From assembly GCA_945871085.1 (NCBI GenBank), contig CAMBVX010000006.1:1-52045 (forward strand): a stretch of 52,045 nt of DNA, read 5' to 3'. Shown in pieces: positions 35,340-43,142 of the stretch. The notes beneath the pieces are model-generated. The model was not told where the DNA came from, did no database searches, and worked only from the letters and a program-made list of their open reading frames with translations. The position numbers and the translations under genes were made by a program. This DNA comes from Opitutus sp. GAS368. GTDB taxonomy: Bacteria; Verrucomicrobiota; Verrucomicrobiia; Opitutales; Opitutaceae. The first letter of the stretch is position 1. Each line of letters opens with the position of its first letter.

Positions 35340-35777
35340 TCACAACCCGTGCTTCGCGCGATTTCTTGAGCGGATTTCTTCCAAGGCGATGAGGAGGCCC
35401 AGCGCTTGTCCTGCGGTCAGGCGTGCCGGGTGAAAACTCGAGCTGGCGGAATAGCGATAGAGAACCTCCTGCCTTATCGCCGCCAAATCCACGTCACCCA
35501 TGGCCCAACCCGGGAATGTCCTTTCGGTGACCGCGCGGTATTCAATCAGAGTAATGTTTTTGTGGCGCTTATCCCGATGGAAATTGGCGTTGAGTTGGTT
35601 CACGGCGGCCGCGGGGCCCTCGATCACTTGAAGAAACTGGGTCGCATCGAAGCACAGAAATCCGGTGATTTGGTTCAACGGGTTCGTCTTTTCGGCCAAA
35701 CGGATGATGTCCCGAATTAACTCCAAGCTGGAGAGGACGGCCGACTCGCTGCAATAAATCAAACGGACAAGGTTCAT
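35340..35777 (-). CDS. BLUF-domain blue-light photoreceptor protein
   Basis: Product of 145 residues: an N-terminal BLUF domain (about 1-95) plus a short C-terminal helical cap. BLUF domains bind FAD and switch hydrogen bonding on blue light. The key residues are all present: Tyr8 (L-I-Y), Asn32 (N-x4-I-T-G), Gln50 in F-L-Q-V-I-E-G, and Trp91 and Met93 in F-P-G-W-A-M. The R-D-K-R-H loop is also typical. There is no attached EAL, GGDEF or cyclase domain, so the output must go through a separate partner. It stands alone, with 500 bases of repeat-containing DNA upstream. Confidence 0.93.
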   Translation of the reverse strand: MNLVRLIYCSESAVLSSLELIRDIIRLAEKTNPLNQITGFLCFDATQFLQVIEGPAAAVNQLNANFHRDKRHKNITLIEYRAVTERTFPGWAMGDVDLAAIRQEVLYRYSASSSFHPARLTAGQALGLLIALEEIRSRNRAKHGL

Positions 35778-36022
35778 GGTGGGTAAACTAGGGTGAGGTG
35801 GTGACGGGCACAGAAAAGGTGAACCGCGTGAGAAACTCAGTTTTTACGAGTGGAGGAACGGATTCATTCGGTCAGCATCTTGGCGGGATTGGACGCAGAG
35901 TGCATTTACCTAGGACCCATGCTGCGGGCTTGAGGTGAAATCGGACGTGGGGACAGGCAAGCGCATCGATGGGTGAGTATCGGCACGGGGCGCGTGGTCT
36001 TGAGGGAAAATCAACGGGCGTT

Positions 36023-36033
36023 GGGGGGGGGGG
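36023..36033. repeat. Homopolymeric run of 11 G
   Basis: Eleven consecutive G residues lie in the ~500-base gap 35778-36277, upstream of the BLUF gene on the opposite strand. The rest of this gap holds a REPIN-like inverted pair (36121-36184) and no recognisable gene. Such a tract is prone to slippage and to sequencing error. Confidence 0.8.
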
Positions 36034-36120
36034 CGTCCGCGCAGAGGATTTGGAATTGGTGGAGAAGCAGCCCCCGCGGACATCGCGTTAGACCGAGCGC
36101 CGCAAGTGTTCGGACTTTGG

Positions 36121-36184
36121 GTAGCGGCAGGCGTCCGTGCCTGCCGGCACTCGAAATCGGCAGGCGCGGACGCCTGCCGCTACA
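36121..36184. repeat. REPIN-like inverted pair of REP hairpins
   Basis: Two hairpins of CGGCAGGC-6-GCCTGCCG (36125-36146 and 36158-36179) are separated by 11 bases and bounded by outward GTAG (36121) and CTAC (36180-36183). This head-to-head arrangement with GTAG feet is the hallmark of REPINs mobilised by RAYT transposases. It lies in the intergenic region downstream of the AarF-kinase gene. Confidence 0.9.
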
Positions 36185-36277
36185 ACTGCGAAACGTCCAA
36201 TTCTCAAGGGACGTTGGTCTCACCAGGTGCCGAGCCGGATCGCTCCTCGCGGGGAGGGGAAGCGGTTCGGCCCACCG

Positions 36278-37834
36278 CTACGCGAGCCAGACGCGCACGA
36301 GCTTGGCGCCGTCAGCGAGTGAGAACAATTCGCCCGGGGCGTAGCGGCGGCGTTTGGCGTCGGCGGCGATCGTAACCAGATTGATCGCACGCTCGGCGAG
36401 CCGGCTGCGCAACTCGTGCGGGACCAAGTCGGGCAAGTTATCCGTCGCGCCGGCGCCGAAGGTGAGGGCGACTTTCGTGGTGCCGTTTTCGACGACGCAG
36501 ATGTGGAGGGTTTCGGAAAGCATGGGTGGGGAGGGTGGAAGAGTAGCGGCAGGCGTCCCTGCCTGCCGTTCCGAAAATTCCCGATCCCCACAGGCACGGA
36601 GGCCTGTGGCTACGCCGGAGGCCGCGGCCCAGTCCACGGGCGCATCGAGAATTTTCAGGTAGTGGAGGAGGCCCTGAAACGCGCGGAGAATAAAAATCAT
36701 CTCGGGTGGGCCGGCGGTGCGGAACGTCATGCGGTCGTCGCCGAGAGCTTCGCCGAGGCGCTCGCGTAGGTGCCACTGCGCGACGTCGAATTTTCCCGGG
36801 GTCGTGAACGGCGTGGTGAGCGCGGCACCGACGGCCGGGAGTTTGGCGGCCAAGCGGGCCAAGACGGCGGGATCGAAGCCCATCTGAATAAAACGCGCCC
36901 GGATGCTGTCGGCATCCGGCGTGCCCGTAAGCGCATCGTCCACCAGCCCGCGGATCGCGGCTTGGATGGGTGGCGGCACGTGTTTGACGCAGCCAAAGTC
37001 GAGGAGACCGACCGTGGGGCGACCGTCGATGTGCAGGAAGCGATAGTTGCCGGGATGCGGGTCGGCGTGGAGCAGGCCCCACGCAAAGACGCCGGTGAAA
37101 AAAAGTTCGACGAGGCTGGCCGACAGGGCGGCGCGGTCGGCGGCGGGCCAGAGTCGCGCGGTGGCGAGCGACTCGCCTTGCAGCCACGTGGTGGTGAGGA
37201 GATGTTGGCCGCTCAAGGCAGGCACGACAGTGGGCAGGGCGATCGTGGAACGTAGGGTGCGCCCGAGCTCGCCGAAGCGGGTGAGCGAGGCGGCTTCGCA
37301 GCGGTAGTCGAGCTCGCGGCGGAGGGATTCACCGATCTCTGCGCGATACGCCTTGAGGTCGAAGCCGCGGCGGAGATCGCCGACGGGGGCCGTGAGCCAG
37401 CCGAGGGCGCGGAGGTCGAACTCGACCGTATCCGCAATTCCGGGATGCTGGATCTTGACGGCGACGGTGCGGCCGTCGAGGAGGGTGGCGCGATGGACCT
37501 GACCGATGGAGGCGGAGATGCCGACCGGGGCGAAGGCGGAGAAAAAAATGTCGAGTGGACCGCCGAGTTGGCGCGCGACTTCGGCGCGGGCGGCGGGGGC
37601 GGAGAGCGTGGGCTCGTTTTCGGTGAGCCTGGTGAACACGGGATCGGACGCCTCGATTTCGCTGAAGGCGAGGAGCTGGCCGATTTTCTGCGGAAGCCCG
37701 TGCAGCAGGCCGAGCCGGTCGACGAGGCGGCGGCGGGCGACGTCGCGGGCGGGCCCCGGGCGCCGCGCACGAACGCCGGCCAGATCACGCGCGAGGAGGC
37801 CGAGTTGGGCGGTGCGTTTTAGGGTGGCATTCAT
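36278..37834 (-). CDS. AarF/ABC1/UbiB-family atypical kinase with a REP-encoded linker and an extra C-terminal domain
   Basis: Product of 518 residues from the ATG at 37834; an ATG at 37906 would overlap hemA. The ABC1 kinase core has K-I-G-Q (the KxGQ motif), V-A-V-K-I-Q-H-P-G, R-R-E-L-D-Y, H-A-D-P-H-P-G-N and L-L-D-F-G, so ATP binding looks intact. UbiB-type kinases support quinone or lipid homeostasis. After the kinase core (about residue 405) the frame crosses a REPIN-like repeat encoding S-G-V-A-T-G-L-R-A-C-G and E-R-Q-A-G-T-P-A-A-T. It then enters an 80-residue domain (M-L-S-E-T-L-H-I-C-V-V-E-N-G). That domain may originally have been a separate gene (36278-36523) or a native C-terminal domain; no stop separates the two parts now. 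It follows hemA by 31 bases. Confidence 0.85.
   Translation of the reverse strand: MNATLKRTAQLGLLARDLAGVRARRPGPARDVARRRLVDRLGLLHGLPQKIGQLLAFSEIEASDPVFTRLTENEPTLSAPAARAEVARQLGGPLDIFFSAFAPVGISASIGQVHRATLLDGRTVAVKIQHPGIADTVEFDLRALGWLTAPVGDLRRGFDLKAYRAEIGESLRRELDYRCEAASLTRFGELGRTLRSTIALPTVVPALSGQHLLTTTWLQGESLATARLWPAADRAALSASLVELFFTGVFAWGLLHADPHPGNYRFLHIDGRPTVGLLDFGCVKHVPPPIQAAIRGLVDDALTGTPDADSIRARFIQMGFDPAVLARLAAKLPAVGAALTTPFTTPGKFDVAQWHLRERLGEALGDDRMTFRTAGPPEMIFILRAFQGLLHYLKILDAPVDWAAASGVATGLRACGDREFSERQAGTPAATLPPSPPMLSETLHICVVENGTTKVALTFGAGATDNLPDLVPHELRSRLAERAINLVTIAADAKRRRYAPGELFSLADGAKLVRVWLA
36544..36614. repeat. REPIN-like repeat inside the AarF-kinase reading frame
   Basis: Hairpin CGGCAGGC-6-GCCTGCCG (36547-36568) and hairpin CCACAGGC-6-GCCTGTGG (36588-36609) are bounded by outward GTAG (36544) and CTAC (36610-36613). 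The whole element is translated in frame as the linker of the kinase gene on the minus strand. Confidence 0.9.
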
Positions 37835-37865
37835 CGCACGGCTGATGGGTGGGGCCGCTGGGCGC

Positions 37866-39188
37866 TCAGGCGTGGTCTCGCGCCCAGCGCCGCAAGCCGC
37901 GCGCATGGCCGGTGAGCAGGCGTTGAAACGTGTGGTTCAGGAAACGTTCGAGTTTGGCGGTATCGGCCGCCGGGCCGTGGGCGAAGCTCTGGGCCGCTTC
38001 GTGGCTCAGGGCTTGGGCGGCCAGAAAGAGTTTCTTGAGGAGACCTTCGACGGGATGGCTGGCGCACCAGACATCCCACGCGGCCAGTTCTTCGGCGACG
38101 ATAACCTCCACGGCGGGCACGGCCGCGCGCCGCGCGGTGAGGGCGAGCTCCTGCCGCCCACGGAGCGTGTCGATGTTGAGGACTTCGTAACTGGAGCCCG
38201 TGGCGATGTTGCGCGGCACGCCGGCGTCGAGCAGCAAGGGCCGCGAGTTGGCCGGGAGGGTGTCCAGCAACTCGCGGGTGAGCACGGGCGCACGGCAGGC
38301 GGTGGCCGCGATGATAAAATCAGCTTGAGCGAGAGTGGCGGGCAGGGCGGCCCAATCGCTGACGCAGCCAGCGCAGTCTTGGGCTAGCGACTCGGCGCGG
38401 GCGCGAGTGCGGTTGATGAACGTGAGTGAGCGGTGGCCGCCCTTCGCGAGGTGACGGGCGATGTCGCGGGCAATATCGCCCGCACCAATGATCAGCACGC
38501 GGGGCGACTGGCCGGCGGCGCGCAGGGGGATTTCCCGCTCGGTGACGAGGGCGGCGATGGCGGAGCCGAGGCTGGCCGAGCCGCGGCCGATGGCGGTATC
38601 GTGGCGGGCGCGCTTGGCGGCCCGCAGTGCTTGGACGACGGTGTGCTGGAGCCAGGAGCCGAGGGTCCCGGCCTGTTCGGCGAGGCGCAGGGCCGTTTTG
38701 ACCTGACCGAGAATCTGCGTGTCGCCGAGGATCGCGGAGTCCAATCCGCAGGTGACGCGCAACAGGTGTCGTGCGGCACGGGAGCCGGATTCCTGATAGC
38801 GCTGACATTGTGCGTGGAGAATGTGGGCGTGGGGCCGCAGTGTGCGCACGGCAGTCAGCAGCGGGTCAACGGCCGGCACGTGGGCGGGAGCGGCGACGTA
38901 GAATTCAGTGCGGTTGCAGGTTGAGAGCACGAGCAGTTCAAGGTCGGGCGATGCGGCGGTAAAGGTGCGCATCAACGCGACGGCTTCCTCGGCGGTGAAC
39001 GTGAGGGATTCGCGGACGGCCACCGGAGCCGTGCGAAAGCTGACCCCGAGGAGATGCAGTTCCTTGCGCGCAGCGTCGGCGGGGGGGAGACGGCAGGCAG
39101 GGAGGCCTGCCGCTACGCCGGAGGGATCGGTGGAGGAACGGCAGGCAGGGACGCCTGCCGCGATGGGGTCGTCCAGGGTGGGTCTCAC
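37866..39188 (-). CDS. hemA: Glutamyl-tRNA reductase with a REP-derived N-terminal extension
   Basis: Product of 440 residues from GTG 39188, whose GTGA overlaps the TGA of the upstream gene. HemA reduces Glu-tRNA to glutamate-1-semialdehyde, the first committed step of haem synthesis. Core motifs are L-G-V-S-F-R-T-A-P-V, the catalytic Cys91 in L-S-T-C-N-R-T-E, L-D-S-A-I-L-G-D-T-Q-I-L-G-Q-V-K and the NADPH site I-G-A-G-D-I-A-R. In E. coli the catalytic residue is Cys50, so this protein is about 41 residues longer at the front. That extra part is exactly the stretch encoded by two REP hairpins (A-A-G-V-P-A-C-R and A-A-G-L-P-A-C-R). No ATG, GTG or TTG occurs between the repeats and the conserved core, so 39188 is the nearest standard start. 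The other in-frame candidate (39404) lies deeper in the upstream gene. Confidence 0.92.
   Translation of the reverse strand: MRPTLDDPIAAGVPACRSSTDPSGVAAGLPACRLPPADAARKELHLLGVSFRTAPVAVRESLTFTAEEAVALMRTFTAASPDLELLVLSTCNRTEFYVAAPAHVPAVDPLLTAVRTLRPHAHILHAQCQRYQESGSRAARHLLRVTCGLDSAILGDTQILGQVKTALRLAEQAGTLGSWLQHTVVQALRAAKRARHDTAIGRGSASLGSAIAALVTEREIPLRAAGQSPRVLIIGAGDIARDIARHLAKGGHRSLTFINRTRARAESLAQDCAGCVSDWAALPATLAQADFIIAATACRAPVLTRELLDTLPANSRPLLLDAGVPRNIATGSSYEVLNIDTLRGRQELALTARRAAVPAVEVIVAEELAAWDVWCASHPVEGLLKKLFLAAQALSHEAAQSFAHGPAADTAKLERFLNHTFQRLLTGHARGLRRWARDHA
39091..39160. repeat. Two REP hairpins forming the 5' end of hemA
   Basis: Hairpins CGGCAGGC-6-GCCTGCCG lie at 39091-39112 (loop AGGGAG, followed by CTAC) and 39139-39160 (loop AGGGAC, followed by CGAT rather than CTAC). 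They are in the same orientation, 26 bases apart, and both are inside the hemA reading frame. Confidence 0.9.
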
Positions 39189-39928
39189 GAAAACGAAGAA
39201 CCCACCGGGATAAACGAGCGCGGGCCGAAATAGTCGATGTAGCGCGCGGACCAGTGGCTCCACTGGCGGCCTTCGTCGCCTTTCCAGGCGTGATAGTGCC
39301 GCACGCAGCTTTCGTAGAGCGCTTGGGCGGGGACGAGCGTGTCGGCGGCCGGGTCGCCCAGCTCGAGGGAGAAATGGGTTTTCTCGTGCTGATACTCCGA
39401 CCACGGGCAGACATACAGGCGCACGCGGTCGAGCCGACCATCGACCCGGCCGTCGAGGCGGCGATCCTCGAGAATCAGATCAAGGCGATCACGTTTGCTG
39501 GGGTCCCCGAGCACTTTGCGGCCAAAGGAAAGGGTGAGCCCTTCGTATTGGGCTTCGGCCGAAGCGTGGTTGTGATAAAATGTGAAGACCATCAGCGCAG
39601 GGTCGGCGAGGAGTTCGTTGACGAAGCTCTGATAGTTCGCCGGCACCAATGGCAGGAGGTGAGTGAGGAGCGGCGTAACCGGGGCGAAATAGTCCGGGTC
39701 GTCCCGTTGATTTTGCACGTGAGTGCGAAAGACATTGAGGCCGTATTTATTCCAAGCGCGCGACCAGCCCAGGCCCTTGCCCTGGCGTTGCTGTTCGAGG
39801 GCGTTCATGATTTTCCGCAACAGCCAGTTGGGGCGCTGTTGCAGGTTCAGCTCGCGCATGAGGGCGGGCAGTGAGAGATCCTCGACACGGAGCGAGTCGG
39901 CATCGAGGGGGAGAGTGGCGGTGGACAT
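39185..39928 (-). CDS. Protein of unknown function upstream of hemA
   Basis: Product of 247 residues, not recognised. It is hydrophilic with no signal peptide or membrane segment and contains many aromatic residues: N-W-L-L-R-K-I-M-N-A-L-E-Q-Q, L-G-W-S-R-A-W-N-K-Y-G, P-A-N-Y-Q-S-F-V-N-E-L-L, F-T-F-Y-H-N-H and F-G-P-R-S-F-I-P at the end. The Arg/Asp-rich R-L-D-G-R-V-D-G-R-L-D-R-V-R repeat (about 155-170) is distinctive. Its stop overlaps the hemA GTG by 4 bases, implying translational coupling, so a role near haem synthesis or its control is possible. A REP hairpin lies 45 bases upstream of its start. Confidence 0.8.
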   Translation of the reverse strand: MSTATLPLDADSLRVEDLSLPALMRELNLQQRPNWLLRKIMNALEQQRQGKGLGWSRAWNKYGLNVFRTHVQNQRDDPDYFAPVTPLLTHLLPLVPANYQSFVNELLADPALMVFTFYHNHASAEAQYEGLTLSFGRKVLGDPSKRDRLDLILEDRRLDGRVDGRLDRVRLYVCPWSEYQHEKTHFSLELGDPAADTLVPAQALYESCVRHYHAWKGDEGRQWSHWSARYIDYFGPRSFIPVGSSFS

Positions 39929-39972
39929 GTAGGGGCGTGAGCGGGACGGAAATCATCGAGCGAGACACGGGA

Positions 39973-39998
39973 CGGCAGGCACGGAGGCCTGCCGCTAC
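39973..39998. repeat. Single REP hairpin
   Basis: CGGCAGGC-6-GCCTGCCG (39973-39994, loop ACGGAG) is followed by CTAC at 39995-39998. It lies 10 bases after the stop of the chemoreceptor gene (read leftward) and 45 bases before the unknown gene, a typical REP position at a transcript end, where it could also stabilise the mRNA. Confidence 0.88.
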
Positions 39999-40008
39999 CC
40001 GAACCTCG

Positions 40009-42450
40009 TCACTTCTTGAGATTGGCTCCGTCGACAATCGTCTTGAGGGTGGCGGAGAGCTTGGCGAGTTCCTGGGCGGCGGAGAGGGTGTTGTTGGCGC
40101 CCTCCGTCGTGCTCTTCGCGGCCGTCGAGACGTTGGTGATATTTTTCGAGATCTCGGTGCTGCCCTTGGCGGCTTCGGTGGCATTGCGGGCGATCTCGTT
40201 GGTCGTGGCCGACTGCTCTTCCACGGCGCTGGCGATGGTGTTGGAGATGTCGTTGATCTGGCCGATGACCTTGGCGATTTCGGCGATGGCCGTGACGGCC
40301 CGCTTGGTGTCGCCCTGAATCGCCTCGATCTTGCCGCTGATGTCTTCGGTGGCGGCGGCGGTTTGTTTGGCGAGTTCCTTGACCTCGTTGGCGACGACCG
40401 CGAAGCCCTTGCCGGCCTCACCGGCGCGAGCTGCCTCGATGGTGGCGTTGAGCGCGAGGAGGTTGGTCTGCTGGGCGATGGACGTGATGACCTTGATGAC
40501 CTTGCCGATCTCGATGGAGCTCTCCCCGAGTTTGGCGACGGTCTTGTTGGTGTCTTCGGCGACTTTCACGGCGGAGGTCGCGACGCGGGCGGCGTCGTTG
40601 GCGTTCTTGGCGATTTCCTTGACGGAAGCACTCATCTCTTCGGCCGAGGTGGCGACAGTGGCGACGTTCTTCGAGACCTGCTCGGAGGCGGCGGCGACGA
40701 CGTTGGATTGGGCGGAAGTTTCCTCGGAGTTAGAACTCATCTGCTGGGCGACCGCAGAAAGTTCCTCCGAAGCCGAGGCGAGGGACTGAGCGGTCGACCC
40801 GACGGAATCCAAGGTGACCTTGAGGCTCGCCGTGACGGCCAGTTCGCGTTTTTCGGCGGCCAGCTTCTCGGTGATGACGGACCACGTGGCCATGGAGCCG
40901 AGGAAGTTTTTGTTGCTGTCGTAGATGGGGCTGACGAGGAGATCGAGGGTCTCGGGACCGACCTGGATGTGGGCGGTCCGGGGCAGGTTCTTCGGGTCGG
41001 CGAGCACTCCGCGCTGATAACTGGGGTTTTTGTGGAAGACGTCGATGTTCTGGCCGACCATCTTGTCCACCGAGACCGGCAGGTATTGCTGGATCGTGCG
41101 CAGCGTCCGGGTGGAGGCCGGATTGATGTAGCGGATCGCCAGATCCTTGTCGGCAAACATGATGTTAACCGGGGCCTGATCCATCATGGAAATGATGCGG
41201 GCCATCTCGACGTCGGTGCGGAGTTTTTCGGTGATGACGGACCACGTGACCATGGAGCCGAGGAAGACCTTGTTGTGATCGTAAATCGGGCTGACGAGGA
41301 GATCGAGGGTCTCGGGGCCGACGACGATATTGGCCTTGCGGGGGAGATTTTTCGGATCGGCGAGGAGACCGCGTTGGTAGCTGGGGTTCTTGTGGAAGAT
41401 GTCGATGTTCTGGCCGAGCATCTTATCCGCAGAAATGGGCAAGTATTGCTGGATCGTCTTGAGCGTCGCGACGGACGCGGGATTGATGTAGCGAATGATC
41501 AAATCCTTGTCGGCGAACATGAGGTTCGTCGGTGAATTATCGTTCATCGAGGCATACCGTTGGTTGACCAACTGGAGGGCCTTGGCCGCGGTGGTTTCGG
41601 TGGCGAACTTCACGACCTTGGAAGGCACGCCGTCGGCGTCAAAAACAGGGTTGTAGCTGGCTTGGATCCAGACCTCTTTCCCTCCTTTGCCGATACGCTT
41701 GTATTCGGCGGCCTGGAATCGGCCCGCCGCGAGATCGCTCCAGAATTGGCGGTACTCCGCACTTTCGCGGTAGGCTGGTTCGACGAACATGCTGTGGTGC
41801 CGGCCTTGGATTTCTTCGAGGGTGTAGCCGAGCGTTTTGAGAAAGTTCTCATTCGCGTCCAGAATGGTGCCGTCGAGCTCGAATTCGATGACGGCTTGCG
41901 ATTTGCTGATCGCGTCCATCTTGCCTTGGAGATCGGCGAGTTGGGCAGAAGTATCATGGTCGATTGCGGCAACGACGGGGGCAACACGGGGAGCAGCCTT
42001 CTTGGCGAGGCGATTGGTGGGAGCGATAGCTTTCATGGATTTCGAATTCGGGGCACTGGGAGTGGGAGTGTTAACAATAGCAGCGGCGAGCGGACCAACC
42101 GCGGACATGACTTCGGCAATGAGGGCCTTGGAAACGCCCAGGGCTTTCAACGTGGAGGCAAGATGGAGGGCGACCTGGCCGAAATGTTTTTCCTGGATGG
42201 GGAAACGGGCGTGGGCGCGTTTCATCTCCGGACCTTTGTAGATCGCGGGGCCGCCGAGGGCGGTGGTGAAAAAAGCCTTCTGCTGTTTTTTCATCCGCAC
42301 CATGTCGGTTTTTTTGAAGAACTCGAGGAGCAGGGGATCGGCGAGCACGCGGACGTAGAAATGTTCGACGGCGGCGTCGATGGACGCGGCCCCGCCAAGG
42401 CGGGCGAACAGGGAGGTGGCGCTGACGGTGGACATATCGGGTGAGATCAT
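40009..42450 (-). CDS. Soluble chemoreceptor: truncated haemoglobin - PAS - PAS - PAS - MCP signalling domain
   Basis: Product of 813 residues with no transmembrane segment. Residues ~12-127 are a group-I truncated (2/2) haemoglobin: F-A-R-L-G-G at 15-20, distal Tyr32 (B10), Met53 (E7) and Gln57 (E11), L-G-G-P, and proximal His80 in M-K-R-A-H-A-R. A Pro/Lys linker (~128-165) follows, then PAS1 (~186-290). Two near-identical PAS repeats lie at 307-410 and 427-530 (F-A-D-K-D-L-x-I-R-Y-I-N-P-A-S and [12 protein letters not shown] in both). The MCP hairpin is at ~690-735 ([15 protein letters not shown]). No C-terminal docking pentapeptide is seen. The start overlaps the stand-alone globin stop (ATGA). 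It is likely a cytoplasmic haem-based O2/NO or redox receptor feeding the CheA/CheW encoded here. Confidence 0.93.
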   Translation of the reverse strand: MISPDMSTVSATSLFARLGGAASIDAAVEHFYVRVLADPLLLEFFKKTDMVRMKKQQKAFFTTALGGPAIYKGPEMKRAHARFPIQEKHFGQVALHLASTLKALGVSKALIAEVMSAVGPLAAAIVNTPTPSAPNSKSMKAIAPTNRLAKKAAPRVAPVVAAIDHDTSAQLADLQGKMDAISKSQAVIEFELDGTILDANENFLKTLGYTLEEIQGRHHSMFVEPAYRESAEYRQFWSDLAAGRFQAAEYKRIGKGGKEVWIQASYNPVFDADGVPSKVVKFATETTAAKALQLVNQRYASMNDNSPTNLMFADKDLIIRYINPASVATLKTIQQYLPISADKMLGQNIDIFHKNPSYQRGLLADPKNLPRKANIVVGPETLDLLVSPIYDHNKVFLGSMVTWSVITEKLRTDVEMARIISMMDQAPVNIMFADKDLAIRYINPASTRTLRTIQQYLPVSVDKMVGQNIDVFHKNPSYQRGVLADPKNLPRTAHIQVGPETLDLLVSPIYDSNKNFLGSMATWSVITEKLAAEKRELAVTASLKVTLDSVGSTAQSLASASEELSAVAQQMSSNSEETSAQSNVVAAASEQVSKNVATVATSAEEMSASVKEIAKNANDAARVATSAVKVAEDTNKTVAKLGESSIEIGKVIKVITSIAQQTNLLALNATIEAARAGEAGKGFAVVANEVKELAKQTAAATEDISGKIEAIQGDTKRAVTAIAEIAKVIGQINDISNTIASAVEEQSATTNEIARNATEAAKGSTEISKNITNVSTAAKSTTEGANNTLSAAQELAKLSATLKTIVDGANLKK

Positions 42451-42851
42451 GGATTGGAGGTGGCTGGGGTGTTGACGATGTCGGCGGCGAGTGACCCGAC
42501 GGCGGTCATGACCGCAGTGATGAGATCGGCGGGCACGGTGAGGGCCGCCAGTGTTTCGCGGAGGTGAGTGGCGATGAAGTTGAAGTGGCTTTCCTCGATG
42601 GAGAACCGGGCATGGGCCCGCTTCATGGCGGCGCCCTGATAGACGGCTGGTCCACCCAGCGCTGTGCTGAAGAAATCTTTGCCGTGTTTTTTCAGGACTG
42701 GCATGTTTACGTGGGCGTAAAAGTCCCGCAGTCGCACGTCCGCGAGCACGCGGAGATAAAATTGTTCAACGGCGGCGTCGATGGCCGCGGCACCGCCGAG
42801 GCGGGCGAACAGGGATGGGGTGCTGGACAGGGGGATTTCGGTCGCAGTCAT
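42447..42851 (-). CDS. Stand-alone truncated (2/2) haemoglobin
   Basis: Product of 134 residues, a group-I-like truncated haemoglobin clearly paralogous to the N-terminal domain of the next gene. [14 protein letters not shown] (15-28), distal Tyr32, [11 protein letters not shown] and proximal His80 in M-K-R-A-H-A-R are present. The distal helix differs from its sister: Leu53 (E7), His56 and Gly57 (E11) replace Met, Gln and Gln. Such globins bind O2 or NO. Start 42851 is set by homology. It ends in an ATGA overlap with the chemoreceptor, so the two are co-translated. It may buffer or scavenge the ligand that the receptor senses, or be an ancestral copy from which the fusion arose. Confidence 0.93.
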   Translation of the reverse strand: MTATEIPLSSTPSLFARLGGAAAIDAAVEQFYLRVLADVRLRDFYAHVNMPVLKKHGKDFFSTALGGPAVYQGAAMKRAHARFSIEESHFNFIATHLRETLAALTVPADLITAVMTAVGSLAADIVNTPATSNP

Positions 42852-42962
42852 GGGTCGATGAGTAAGTTCGGCTGATCGGAGAGGATCTTTAGCGATTCTT
42901 TGATTTAATTTTTGGCCGAGGGAGCGAAGTGGTGCCGGCCGCACGCATCGGGCGGATACTGG

Positions 42963-43032
42963 TGTCGCGGCCGCGTCCCTGCCTGCTGGGCCGGGAAACT
43001 CGAACCCCACAGGCGCGGAGGCCGGTGGCGAC
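42963..43032. repeat. Degenerate REPIN-like remnant
   Basis: The stretch retains GCGTCCCTGCCTGC (half of the first hairpin) and CCACAGGC-6-GCCGGTGG (43007-43028, one arm mismatch) with a decayed foot. It occupies the 291-base gap between the small membrane gene and the stand-alone globin. Otherwise this gap contains no recognisable gene. Confidence 0.65.
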
Positions 43033-43142
43033 GCGAGCAGCGCGGCCCAGCAACCGTCACGATCCGGAGGATACAGCGGGCGCGAAAAAAAGCGGCCACC
43101 GGTACAGCACCGCCGCGGCCGGCCGCACACGGACGACGGCCG

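Noticed and set aside
42852-43130. N-terminal 93-codon extension of the stand-alone globin frame
   Set aside because: The extension is Arg/Pro-rich and covers a degenerate REP; globin homology begins right after the ATG at 42851.
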